Source: Flavobacteriales bacterium
Lineage (GTDB): Bacteria > Bacteroidota > Bacteroidia > Palsa-965
Length of the DNA stretch: 43,875 nt
Reading direction: 5' to 3'
Assembly (NCBI GenBank): GCA_002737665.1
Contig: NSIF01000008.1
Location: 1-43,875 of the forward strand
Shown: piece by piece, positions 1 to 8,874 of the stretch
Position numbering within the stretch: position 1 is the stretch's first letter
How the letters are laid out: each line of letters opens with the position of its first letter
Made by a program: the position numbers and the translations under genes
Notes under the pieces: model-generated
The model's input: only the letters and a program-made list of their open reading frames with translations
Told to the model about the DNA's origin: nothing
The model's database searches: none

Positions 1-663
1 CCCTTGTTTAAGTCCTAAATCAATTTTCGATAAATCTAATTTATATACTTTTGCCGGCTTGTTATTATCTATTGCTTTACGAATTAGTTTTATGTTGAAG
101 GCCTTTCCATTGGCGCTAATCCCGCCTGCTAAAGCTAAAACTTCTAATAATGTAGTATTGTTATTTTGAAGTGCAATGACTTTTGCTTGCCCCGGTTCTC
201 CATTGTATACAGTAACTCTTTTATTAATAGTTTTTAGAATAACAAAAGGCTTGACATAAAAATCTGAATATCTTTTTTCAAGTAAATTTTCTGCCTCACG
301 TGTGGTTAAGCCACCTAAAACTTCTTCTCCAATAATTGGCAAACGAGTCTTTCCATTAATGTCAATTGTATATTCAAATCCTTGACGAAGGGTAGCGTTC
401 GTATTATTAGATGTTCCGTTACCTACTGTTATAATATCTATTAATTTAAATCCATCGTTTGCAAATAACCTAAATTCAAAAATACTATTAGGCGCTAATT
501 GATATTCTTTTGCCATAGTTGTATCGTTAGCTAGGACATCGAATGCATAGTCTTTTTCGGCGTAAAGCATGATGTTTGGGTTCAATACATTACAACTGCT
601 AAAATGCAAAAGCAACAGTGGTAAAATAAAAACCAACAGTTTGAATTGTAAAATGCGTTTCAT
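1..663 (-). CDS. Wza-type polysaccharide export lipoprotein (partial, 3' end off window)
   Basis: The reading frame is open from ATG at 663 to the window edge (221 codons, no stop), so the C-terminus is missing. The first 24 residues are Met-Lys-Arg, a hydrophobic stretch and then HFSSC, a plausible lipoprotein signal with Cys24 as the lipidated residue. The following sequence matches the pattern of the polysaccharide biosynthesis/export family: an early segment on basic state/limit values, then a stretch with GKTRLPIIGEEVLGGLTTRE typical of the Poly_export domain, followed by an SLBB-like segment (VYNGEPGQAKVIAL, then EVLALAGGIS). Proteins of this family form the outer-membrane channel for capsule or exopolysaccharide. 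A TACATTTG promoter box lies 18 bases upstream. The gene follows the AsnB-family gene on the same strand, suggesting that a surface-polysaccharide locus continues beyond the left edge. Family assignment is confident; the transported polymer is unknown. Confidence 0.85.
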   Translation of the reverse strand, partial: MKRILQFKLLVFILPLLLLHFSSCNVLNPNIMLYAEKDYAFDVLANDTTMAKEYQLAPNSIFEFRLFANDGFKLIDIITVGNGTSNNTNATLRQGFEYTIDINGKTRLPIIGEEVLGGLTTREAENLLEKRYSDFYVKPFVILKTINKRVTVYNGEPGQAKVIALQNNNTTLLEVLALAGGISANGKAFNIKLIRKAIDNNKPAKVYKLDLSKIDLGLKQG

Positions 664-680
664 TGATTTTTTAATTTTTA

Positions 681-688
681 CAAATGTA
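681..688 (-). promoter_or_regulatory. -7 box TACATTTG of the export lipoprotein gene
   Basis: This is a perfect match to the Bacteroidota -7 consensus TAnnTTTG on the minus strand. Its last base lies 17 bases before the ATG at 663, giving a predicted leader of about 13 bases. No clear -33 TTG is seen at the usual distance. Confidence 0.55.
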
Positions 689-787
689 CCGAAAAGGTCT
701 TAATATAAAATGTTGTTTGGATTGCAAATTAAATTTACTTCAATAAGCTAAACCATCGAATTTTTTGACAATGTGTAAATACGGAAA

Positions 788-2683
788 CTATTTTTTGATA
801 CAGTTTATCCAATATTTTTGAAAAACAAGTAGTCCCCAAACTCTAGCGACTGAATTACCCGGGTTATTTGACTGCAATTGTTTTCGAATGTTACTGACTT
901 CTTCAGCCTGGAAAATATTTTGCTCTTTCAGAAATTTTTCATTTAATAATTCTTCAATCATTCCACTGAGTTCATTGTTTAGCCATTTCTGTAATGGAAT
1001 ATCAAATCCTTTCTTTTTTCTTGTATAAATTTCTGCAGGTAACAAGCCCGCGAAAGAATCTTTAAGTATTCTCTTCCTTTTTCCAGCTTGAATTTTGTAG
1101 GTTGCGGGCAACTGCATAACATAATCAACCACGTTATGGTCTAGGAAGGGCGATCGTACTGCTAATCCATTCAGCATACTCATGCGATCCATTTTTACAT
1201 TCAAATTGCCTTCTAACACCAATTCCATATCCGCCCTTAAAATTTCATTTAAATCTCCATCTTGAGTTATACCACTGGTAAAAACTCTCTTATTTTTATC
1301 ATTTACATAAAATTCACCTGTGATTAAGAGTTTCTGTAACTCAGCTGTTGATGCATGACCTGCCCAATTCCAATAGCGATCAGCGGCTGACAAATTTGCT
1401 CCAATTGCAAATTTTCTCAGTTGTCTAACTTTATTTTTAAATATCGATGCTCTGTTACCAGGTAAAATATTCCATAATGGAAGTCCTGTTTTAATAAATG
1501 AGCTCTTAAAATCATGTAGTCGAATATTAAACTCGGCTTCATGTTTATTAGAACCCGCAAACAATTCATCTGCACCATCACCTGTGAGTGCAACTTTTAC
1601 ATGCTTTTTAGTTTCTTTAGCAAGTATATTTAGTGCTAGCGCAGATGAATCTGCAAAGGGTTCGTCGAGTGTTTCAAAAAAAGAGTTTAATGAATCCAAA
1701 AAATCATTATTGCTAATAGAAAAGACATGGTGGTTTGTATTCAGATGCTTTGCAACCTGCATTGCATATTTTGTTTCATCAAAATATTTTTCATCAGGAA
1801 AACCAATTGAAAAAGTATCAATTTTATGATTGTCTTTTGCTGCCAATGCAGTTATGATTGATGAATCAAGACCACCACTTAGAAAAACGCCCACTTTAAC
1901 ATCAGATACCATCCTTAGTTGAACGGCATTATCAACTAATTCCCTTACTGTTTTAGTAGCATCTTCATAGGTCGGAATTAAATACTCTTCAGAAGGTTGT
2001 GGAAGTCCATACCATCGATTTGAATTAGCATAGGCAGAATCCTTATTGTCAACAATTGTATAAACACCTTTTTTATGAAAGTAAGATTGCTCAATTACTG
2101 CGTCTCTAAATTGTGGCACGTAATTCAAATGCAAGTAATCTGCTACAATATTTAGGGAAATTGATTTTGAAATTCCAAAAGCGAAAATCGATTTCATTTC
2201 AGATCCAAAAATTAAAACATCTGTATCAAAATAATAGTGTAAAGGTTTTTCGCCATAACGATCCCTAGCCATGAATATCGTTCCTGCTGTTTTATCATAT
2301 ATCACAAATGCAAACGCTCCATTAAGTTTTGGAAGGCATTTTTCTTTTTCTCTACTATATAATGCTATTAAAACTTCTGTATCTGATTGGGATTGAAATT
2401 TAACACCTTGCCCTTCTAATTCTTTACGTAATTCGCGGTAATTCAAAATTTCCCCGTCAATTACAAGTGTGTATTGGCCATCAGAAGAGGTAAAGGGTTG
2501 TGATGCCTCAGTTGATAAATCAATTATGGCTAAACGGGTATGACCTAAAACAACATTTTCATGGCGAAATGTGCCTGAGCCATCAGGACCTCGACGATTT
2601 AATGTTTTTACAGCATCATTGATTTTATCAAGATACGTTTTCCCTTTTTCGTTAAAAGCGTAGGCGCCAGTAATTGCAGACAT
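788..2683 (-). CDS. AsnB-family asparagine synthase / amidotransferase with degraded glutaminase site
   Basis: 631 residues, full length for glutamine-hydrolysing asparagine synthetase. The C-terminal synthetase domain looks intact: PP-loop SGGLDSS at residues 269-275, ALTGDGADELFAG around 377-390, and the late R-K-K-K-G-F motif. The N-terminal class II glutaminase domain is recognisable (RGPDGSG near 31-37, R50, DRYGEKPL at 141-148). However, the nucleophile that normally follows the initiator Met (MCGI) is Ser here (MSAITG), and the NGEIYN oxyanion motif reads DGEILN at 76-81, so the Asn is Asp. An upstream start is excluded by an in-frame stop five codons before the ATG. It may use free ammonia, or amidate another substrate such as a surface-polymer sugar acid. 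Its neighbours are ridA upstream and an export lipoprotein gene downstream. AsnB homologues often sit in polysaccharide loci, which fits the context. Fold assignment is certain; substrate is not. Confidence 0.9.
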   Translation of the reverse strand: MSAITGAYAFNEKGKTYLDKINDAVKTLNRRGPDGSGTFRHENVVLGHTRLAIIDLSTEASQPFTSSDGQYTLVIDGEILNYRELRKELEGQGVKFQSQSDTEVLIALYSREKEKCLPKLNGAFAFVIYDKTAGTIFMARDRYGEKPLHYYFDTDVLIFGSEMKSIFAFGISKSISLNIVADYLHLNYVPQFRDAVIEQSYFHKKGVYTIVDNKDSAYANSNRWYGLPQPSEEYLIPTYEDATKTVRELVDNAVQLRMVSDVKVGVFLSGGLDSSIITALAAKDNHKIDTFSIGFPDEKYFDETKYAMQVAKHLNTNHHVFSISNNDFLDSLNSFFETLDEPFADSSALALNILAKETKKHVKVALTGDGADELFAGSNKHEAEFNIRLHDFKSSFIKTGLPLWNILPGNRASIFKNKVRQLRKFAIGANLSAADRYWNWAGHASTAELQKLLITGEFYVNDKNKRVFTSGITQDGDLNEILRADMELVLEGNLNVKMDRMSMLNGLAVRSPFLDHNVVDYVMQLPATYKIQAGKRKRILKDSFAGLLPAEIYTRKKKGFDIPLQKWLNNELSGMIEELLNEKFLKEQNIFQAEEVSNIRKQLQSNNPGNSVARVWGLLVFQKYWINCIKK

Positions 2684-2732
2684 CGTTTTTAGTTTTTAGT
2701 TTAAAACTCTTTTTATATCCAAAATGATCTTA

Positions 2733-3107
2733 CTACTTCATTGCAATAACAGAAATCTCAACCAAAACATCTAATGGAAGTCTAGAGACCTCCACCGTTT
2801 CTCTTGCTGGGTAAGACCCTGTAAAATTGGATCCATATATTTCGTTAACCGTTGCAAAATCATTCAAGTTCTTTAGAAAGATAGTCGTTTTTACAACATT
2901 TTCGAAATTCATTCCAGCATCAGCCAAGATGCCTTTTAAATTTTCCATTACTCTAATCGTTTGTTCCTTTACATTTTCAGGAATTATGCCCGTTTCGGGG
3001 TGTTTTCCCACTTGGCCAGATACGAACAGCATATTTCCAACTAATACGCCATGTGAATAGGGGCCTATTGGCGCAGGGGCATTTTTTGAAGTAATAATAG
3101 ATTTCAT
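2733..3107 (-). CDS. ridA: RidA family reactive intermediate/imine deaminase
   Basis: 124 residues, the usual length of the RidA/YjgF/UK114 family. Family landmarks are PIGPYSHGV near residues 13-21, FVSGQVG at 28-34, Arg102 in YPARETVEV (the carboxylate-binding Arg) and Glu117 near the end (EISVIA). RidA hydrolyses reactive enamine/imine intermediates released by PLP enzymes such as threonine dehydratase, protecting other PLP enzymes in the cytoplasm. The gene lies 83 bases after tsaD and 49 bases before the AsnB-family gene on the same strand, so the three may be cotranscribed. With the key Arg present, the archetypal deaminase role is likely. Confidence 0.93.
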   Translation of the reverse strand: MKSIITSKNAPAPIGPYSHGVLVGNMLFVSGQVGKHPETGIIPENVKEQTIRVMENLKGILADAGMNFENVVKTTIFLKNLNDFATVNEIYGSNFTGSYPARETVEVSRLPLDVLVEISVIAMK

Positions 3108-3190
3108 TCGTTAATGATTACAAGGTTAAAACTGCAATTTAATTAAAAAAAATCTTTGTATAAAATTAAAAATGGAAATTCATAAATAAA

Positions 3191-4204
3191 TTAAAGTTGT
3201 AGCCTTGCTGAAGGCGCTATGTCCTGACCTACAAAATTATTTTCCAAAAATTTCAAATATCCATTCATCGCAATCATGGCAGCATTATCCGTGCAATATT
3301 CAATCGGTGGTATAAAAACAGACCAATTATTTTTCTTTCCAAGTTCTTGAATGGATGCACGTAACTCCGTGTTTGCGGACACGCCACCAGCAAGCGCAAT
3401 TTGATTAATGCCTGTTTGCTTCATTGCCATTTCGACTCTATCTAATAGCGTTTTTACAATCGTATATTGGACGGAGGCACAAATATTTGCCATTTGTTTT
3501 TCCAAAAAAGTTGAATCCTTTTTTAATTCATCTCGAACAAAGTACAATATTGCAGTTTTTAGTCCGCTGAAACTGAAATCCATGCCTGGTATTTGAGCTA
3601 TTGGAAATTTAAATGCTTTTGAGTTTCCTTCTTTTGCCAGTTTATCAACCAATGGGCCACCAGGGTAGGGTAGACCTAAAATTTTGGCTGTTTTGTCAAA
3701 GGTTTCTCCTGCGGCATCGTCTATCGTTTCTCCAATAATTGAAAAAGTCTTAAAATCATCAACACGCACAAGCTGTGTATGTCCTCCCGAAACTGTCAAA
3801 CATAAAAATGGGAATTCAGGTTTCTCTCTCTCTCTACTATCCTCAATAAAATGGGCTAGGATATGCGCTTGCATGTGGTTTACTTCTAGGAGTGGTTTTC
3901 CAAGAGCCAGGGCAAAAGCTTTTGCAAAGGAAGCGCCTACCAAAAGTGATCCTAATAATCCTGGCCCTCTGGTAAATGCAACGCCATCGATATCATTTGC
4001 TTTTATTCCAGCCAATGCCAATGTTTGGTCAATTACAGGAACTATGTTTTGCTGGTGTGCTCTAGAGGCTAATTCAGGAACTACGCCGCCCCATTTTTTA
4101 TGAACTTCTTGCTCAACCACAACATTGGCAAGCAATTTGCCATTCATTATGATTGCTGCTGCAGTTTCGTCACAGGAAGACTCAATACCCAGTATAACAG
4201 TCAT
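3191..4204 (-). CDS. tsaD: tRNA N6-adenosine threonylcarbamoyltransferase TsaD
   Basis: 337 residues, standard bacterial TsaD/Kae1 length. It starts MTVILGIESSCDET, the ASKHA-fold nucleotide-binding start of the family. The metal-binding motif NHMQAH has its two His at 110 and 114, FSGLKTA lies mid-protein, and the late CTDNAAMIA motif supplies the conserved Asp. TsaD transfers the threonylcarbamoyl group from TC-AMP (made by TsaC) to A37 of ANN-decoding tRNAs, working with TsaB and TsaE, none of which is in this window. The start codon is only 18 bases from the divergent tamB start, so its promoter must lie inside the tamB coding sequence. A near-consensus TAATTTTA on the minus strand at 4249-4256 is a candidate. 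Confidence 0.97.
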   Translation of the reverse strand: MTVILGIESSCDETAAAIIMNGKLLANVVVEQEVHKKWGGVVPELASRAHQQNIVPVIDQTLALAGIKANDIDGVAFTRGPGLLGSLLVGASFAKAFALALGKPLLEVNHMQAHILAHFIEDSREREKPEFPFLCLTVSGGHTQLVRVDDFKTFSIIGETIDDAAGETFDKTAKILGLPYPGGPLVDKLAKEGNSKAFKFPIAQIPGMDFSFSGLKTAILYFVRDELKKDSTFLEKQMANICASVQYTIVKTLLDRVEMAMKQTGINQIALAGGVSANTELRASIQELGKKNNWSVFIPPIEYCTDNAAMIAMNGYLKFLENNFVGQDIAPSARLQL

Positions 4205-4210
4205 AATTGC

Positions 4211-4218
4211 TATTTTTG
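4211..4218 (+). promoter_or_regulatory. -7 box TATTTTTG directly before tamB
   Basis: A perfect TAnnTTTG box lies in the 18-base gap between the divergent tsaD and tamB starts. Only four bases separate it from the tamB ATG at 4223, so transcription would begin at or next to the start codon (predicted leaderless mRNA). Confidence 0.6.
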
Positions 4219-4222
4219 TAGT

Positions 4223-7200
4223 ATGGTTTCAAAGTTCAAACCAAGTGGTAAAATTATCAAAAAGACCGGGCTAGTGCTAGCTTGGACCTTAGGTATTATT
4301 TTATTATTTGTTGTCGTTGCCTTTTTTACCTTACAAAGCCCTGTGGCTCAGACTTGGTTGGCTAAACGAGCTACTGCTTATCTTTCCAAGGAATTAAAAG
4401 CTAAAGTTACGATTCGTGCTGTTGATATAGACTTTTTTAGAACAATAAATCTTCTTGGAATTTATGTTGAAGACCAACATGGTGATACTTTATTATATGC
4501 CGATAAATTAGCTGCAACTATTAATCGCTTCGATTTTACAGGCCATTATATTTCTATCTCCACATTAGAGTTAGCTGATTCGAAAATAAAACTTAAAAAA
4601 TACAAAAATGAAAGTGGACTGAGTTTTCAATTTATTGCAGACTATTTTCAGTCAACTGACACATTACAAAAAACGTCCTCAGCTTGGGAAGTTAATTTAG
4701 CTAAAATCAAGCTTGATAATATAATTTTTGCATACATCGATACACGCGATACCATTAATGATCCAGGAATGGACTATGAAAATATTCGAGTTACGAAAGT
4801 ATCAGCAGAGTTTTATGCTATCAATACTACAGAAAATTTATTTTCTTTTAGAATCAAAGATTTACAAGGAACTGAGCGTTGTGGTTTGGGATTAAATAAA
4901 TTCTCAGCACTTCTATCTGTTAAGGATAGTTCAGCAACTTTCGATGATCTTAAATTTACTACTCGAGGTAGTGAGGTGGATGGGTTTATTTCTTTTCAAT
5001 ACAACTCAGTAGAAGATATTTCAAATGATTTTATTCATAAAGTTACTATGGATGGGCATTTTTCGAAATCGATTATTGAAATGGGGGAGATCGCCTATTT
5101 TTCTCCTTATTTTTTGGGAATAAAGAAAAAGGTTCTTTTTACTGGAGATATTAAAGGAAAGGTAGATCAATTAAAAATAAAAAATGTAGCTATTGAATTT
5201 GGTAATATTTCGCATATCTCAGGTAATTTTTCCTTTTTGGGTTTACCGAATGTTGATGAAATGGAAATGAATTTTAAAGTTCGAGAAGCAATTACAGATA
5301 TAAAAGATTTAGAGGATATTCCAGTTTTTCCTTTTCAACCTGGAGATCACATCACTTTGCCATCCAATATGGGCCTTCTTGGTAAGTTGAAATTTTCCGG
5401 ATACTTCGATGGGTTTTTAGACGACTTTGTAGCTCACGGTAAGTTGAATACTGATTTAGGAAATGTGCGTTTGGATAATGTATCGATGACAAGAGATTCT
5501 ATTGGTGACACTTATTCTTATTTGGGTGAAGTTGTGGCTACACATTTTAACATTGGGAAGTTTTATAACATTCCTGATTTATCTTATGTATCAGGTAAAA
5601 TTCAAATTGATGGGACTGGTTTGGCAGAAGACAATGTTCACGTTTTGATCAATGGTAATTTCCCTGAGTTAGTTTATAATAATTATTCCTACACAGGCAT
5701 TAGTATTTTGAATGGTAAATTTAGACGACAAATTTTTGATGGTGATTTTCATGTAGACGATCCTAATTTAAAAATGGGTTTTAAGGGGATTGTCAATAAT
5801 AGTAATTCCAATTTGCCAAATTTTGTTTTTGATGCTAAAATCAAATCAGCGAATCTTTCTGCTTTAGGATTTATGGATAAAAGTCATAAAAATATCTTTT
5901 CGGCAAATCTTCATATAAATTTTCATGGTAATAATATTGACAACTTAGACGGTCAGCTTCTTGCAACGAATATGGTTTATCAAAAAGGTGAAGAAAAATT
6001 TACTGTCAATGAATTTAGTTTGAACGCTGGTACAAATGACAACGGAACAAGAACTGTTTTCCTTGAATCAGATATTGTTCGTGCAACATTAAAAGGGAAA
6101 TTCAAATTATTGGAATTGCCATCTTCAATTTCTACAATGTTATCGAATTCGCTCCCTGCTTATTTCCCTGTTCCTACTTTAAAAGAAGTTAAAAAAATTG
6201 CAGTTCAGGATTTTGTTTGGTTTGTTAATTTTCAAAAGAATGTTAGACCAATACAATCAATTATTCCACAATTAGTTGTTGCACCGAATACTTCATTTAG
6301 TGGTAAATTCTTAAGTGAAAAAAAGGGGTTTGAAGCAAACCTATCTTCCCCATCAATACTATACAATGGTATTGCGTACAATGGAATTCAACTGGAAATT
6401 TCCAAATCTAATTCTTCCGATGCAAGCGTGTTGGTTGGAACAATGAAGTCATTACAATTCAACGATACGATTGGAATAAAAAATTTAATAGTTGATGCTC
6501 GGGCATGTCACGATTCACTCTTGACTAAAATTAATTGGGATAATCATACTGCAAAATTAAATGATGCAACTATTATGGCTTTGACTCATTTCGAAAATTC
6601 AAAGGCAGTTAACATAAATTTCTTTTCCTCTTCTTTTCATTTAAACGATTCACTTTGGGTTGCTACGCCTGAAAATTTTGTTCGGTTGGATTCTTCGCAA
6701 ATTACTTTTCATAATTTAGGTTTCCAATGTGGACGATCCTCCATTCATTTTTCAGGAAAAGTGTCTGAACAACCTGACGATGAATTGAAAGTGAGTTTAA
6801 AGGATTTTGATTTTGCATATGTAAATTACTTTTCCGAACCCTTTGGTGTAACTTTAGCAGGGTCAATCTCATCGGAAACAGTATTACTTGATTTGTATCA
6901 TGCACCTATTTTTACTAGCTCGACTGAATTCAAGAGTTTCTATTTTAATAAACAAAAATTAGGTGATGGGTCATTAACTGCTGATTGGCAGAAAAATAAG
7001 CAAGCCGTATTTACAAGTGGAAATTTTTATCGAGGTATTAATGATGCACTTACAGGTAAGCCCATTAACAATATCGCGTTTGATGGATATTATTATCCTA
7101 AAAATATAGAAAATAGTATTGACTTCAATGCGAGTTTACAAAACATTCCTCTTGATATTTTTACACCAATTTTGAAAGATTATTGTTCGTTAATCAATGG

Positions 7201-8788
7201 TAAATTTGGTGGTGACTTGCACATTCTTGGTACACCATCGAAACCATTGTTGAATGGAAAAATTAATATTTTCCCTCGTAAAATTCAGGTTGACTACCTT
7301 GGCTTATCTTTAAGTGGGCCACAACAACCAATATTTATTGAATCGAATTCTTTCTTTTTCGATGATTTTAAAATTACGGATGGACTTAGTGATACGGCTA
7401 TAATATATGGTCACCTTTTTCATGATAATTTTTCAAATTTTCAGTTTGATATGGACTTTTCGTTTGAACATTTTATGGTTTTAAATACCAATATAAATCA
7501 AAACGAAGATTATTTTGGACGTGTCTTTTCTACTGGATACATGAATATTTTTGGTTTTGCGAATGATCATATTAGATTGGATATAAATGCTAAAACAGAG
7601 AAAATTATTAGAGGAGGTCAACCTATTTTATCTGAATTTAATATTCCTATGAGTGGTACAAGCGAGGTAGGAACAAGTGACTTTATAACTTTCGAAGACA
7701 AGAAAAAATTAATAATTAATAAAAAAACGAACCAATTAAAAAACAATGGAGTAGAGTTACACCTCAATGTGGAGGCAAATCCGGATGTAATTGTCAAAGT
7801 TATTTTTGATAAAACGGTTGGCGATGAAATAACAGCGTATGGTAATGGGAATTTGAATATGGACATTTCTCCTTCAGGGGATTTTACAATTTTTGGTCGC
7901 TATGAAGTTGAAAGAGGAAATTACTTGTTTACAATGAAGAATATTATTCTTGTTCCATTTGAGTTAGCGCGTGGTGGAACAATAAGTTGGAACGGAGATC
8001 CTTATGTAGCGCAAATTAATGCTGACGCAGTTTATAAAACAAGTACATCAGTAGAACCTTTTTTCCCTGCTGATTCTTTAAACCAAGCTTATCATCGTTC
8101 TTACCCAGTTGAAGTGGTCATGCATTTGACTGATAATTTATTAAATCCAACAGTTTTGTTTGATATCAATCTCCCAACTGTTGATCAAACTATATCGGAG
8201 ACAGTGAAAATTTATACTCAAACTGATTTGGAAAAGAACAGACAGGTTCTTTCGCTTATGGTTTTAAATAGTTTTATGACACCATCTGATTTGCGTGAAG
8301 GGAATTCAGCAGGTTCAAATGTTGCAGCAGGAACAAGTGCTACCTTACTTAGTAATTTTGTTTCTGGAACAATGAACAATTGGCTTTCACAAATTAGTTC
8401 CGACTTTAATTTGGGTGTGAAGTATCGTCCAAACGACGACTTAACAACACAGGAACTTAAAGTGTATTTAGGAACACAGCTTTTGAATAATAGAATAACC
8501 ATTGATGGAAATGTAGGTAAAGTAAATGCGAATCAAGCAACTAGTTCAACAGGAACAAATGGACAGTGGGTTGGTGATGTGAATATTGAATACAAGGTAA
8601 ATGAAACTGGGAAAGTTCGTGTCCGTGCTTTTAATCGTTCTAATGACAATACCGTTATCACTTCTAACTCGCCATACACGCAAGGAGTTGGTCTTTTTTA
8701 TCGAGAAGAATTTGAAACGGCTTCACAATTAGCAAAACGGTTTAATGAGTTTATAAATTTAAGGAAAAAGAAATTGGTTAAAAGCTAA
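4223..8788 (+). CDS. tamB: Translocation/assembly module TamB-like protein
   Basis: 1521 residues from the ATG at 4223. The frame is open further upstream to 4100, but that segment lies inside tsaD and gives a non-family N-terminus. The chosen start yields MVSKFKPSGK and one membrane anchor at about residues 15-37, as in TamB/AsmA-like proteins. The long middle is a repetitive beta-rich periplasmic region. The last ~400 residues match the DUF490/TamB C-terminal domain: GNGNLNMDISPSGDF, then GRYEVERGNYLFTMKNI, and SDFNLGVKYRPNDD. TamB-family proteins bridge the envelope and are linked to outer-membrane protein assembly and phospholipid transport. The gene is divergent from tsaD and convergent with ribBA. 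The family is confident; Bacteroidota members may differ in partner from the proteobacterial TamA system. Confidence 0.92.
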   Translation: MVSKFKPSGKIIKKTGLVLAWTLGIILLFVVVAFFTLQSPVAQTWLAKRATAYLSKELKAKVTIRAVDIDFFRTINLLGIYVEDQHGDTLLYADKLAATINRFDFTGHYISISTLELADSKIKLKKYKNESGLSFQFIADYFQSTDTLQKTSSAWEVNLAKIKLDNIIFAYIDTRDTINDPGMDYENIRVTKVSAEFYAINTTENLFSFRIKDLQGTERCGLGLNKFSALLSVKDSSATFDDLKFTTRGSEVDGFISFQYNSVEDISNDFIHKVTMDGHFSKSIIEMGEIAYFSPYFLGIKKKVLFTGDIKGKVDQLKIKNVAIEFGNISHISGNFSFLGLPNVDEMEMNFKVREAITDIKDLEDIPVFPFQPGDHITLPSNMGLLGKLKFSGYFDGFLDDFVAHGKLNTDLGNVRLDNVSMTRDSIGDTYSYLGEVVATHFNIGKFYNIPDLSYVSGKIQIDGTGLAEDNVHVLINGNFPELVYNNYSYTGISILNGKFRRQIFDGDFHVDDPNLKMGFKGIVNNSNSNLPNFVFDAKIKSANLSALGFMDKSHKNIFSANLHINFHGNNIDNLDGQLLATNMVYQKGEEKFTVNEFSLNAGTNDNGTRTVFLESDIVRATLKGKFKLLELPSSISTMLSNSLPAYFPVPTLKEVKKIAVQDFVWFVNFQKNVRPIQSIIPQLVVAPNTSFSGKFLSEKKGFEANLSSPSILYNGIAYNGIQLEISKSNSSDASVLVGTMKSLQFNDTIGIKNLIVDARACHDSLLTKINWDNHTAKLNDATIMALTHFENSKAVNINFFSSSFHLNDSLWVATPENFVRLDSSQITFHNLGFQCGRSSIHFSGKVSEQPDDELKVSLKDFDFAYVNYFSEPFGVTLAGSISSETVLLDLYHAPIFTSSTEFKSFYFNKQKLGDGSLTADWQKNKQAVFTSGNFYRGINDALTGKPINNIAFDGYYYPKNIENSIDFNASLQNIPLDIFTPILKDYCSLINGKFGGDLHILGTPSKPLLNGKINIFPRKIQVDYLGLSLSGPQQPIFIESNSFFFDDFKITDGLSDTAIIYGHLFHDNFSNFQFDMDFSFEHFMVLNTNINQNEDYFGRVFSTGYMNIFGFANDHIRLDINAKTEKIIRGGQPILSEFNIPMSGTSEVGTSDFITFEDKKKLIINKKTNQLKNNGVELHLNVEANPDVIVKVIFDKTVGDEITAYGNGNLNMDISPSGDFTIFGRYEVERGNYLFTMKNIILVPFELARGGTISWNGDPYVAQINADAVYKTSTSVEPFFPADSLNQAYHRSYPVEVVMHLTDNLLNPTVLFDINLPTVDQTISETVKIYTQTDLEKNRQVLSLMVLNSFMTPSDLREGNSAGSNVAAGTSATLLSNFVSGTMNNWLSQISSDFNLGVKYRPNDDLTTQELKVYLGTQLLNNRITIDGNVGKVNANQATSSTGTNGQWVGDVNIEYKVNETGKVRVRAFNRSNDNTVITSNSPYTQGVGLFYREEFETASQLAKRFNEFINLRKKKLVKS

Positions 8789-8874
8789 TTCTTTCTCTAA
8801 CGATTCTATTCAGTAAGAAATCGATTTTGATGCCCTTGTTTTGGGAAGCGTCAATGGATTGATTAAATAAAAAT

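Noticed and set aside
4100-4222. Upstream extension of the tamB reading frame
   Set aside because: It lies inside tsaD on the opposite strand, precedes the -7 box, and adds residues unlike a TamB N-terminus.
7618-7866. Minus-strand frames inside tamB (also near 6702-6905 and 8218-8502)
   Set aside because: Antisense shadows of a continuous, recognisable TamB coding region.
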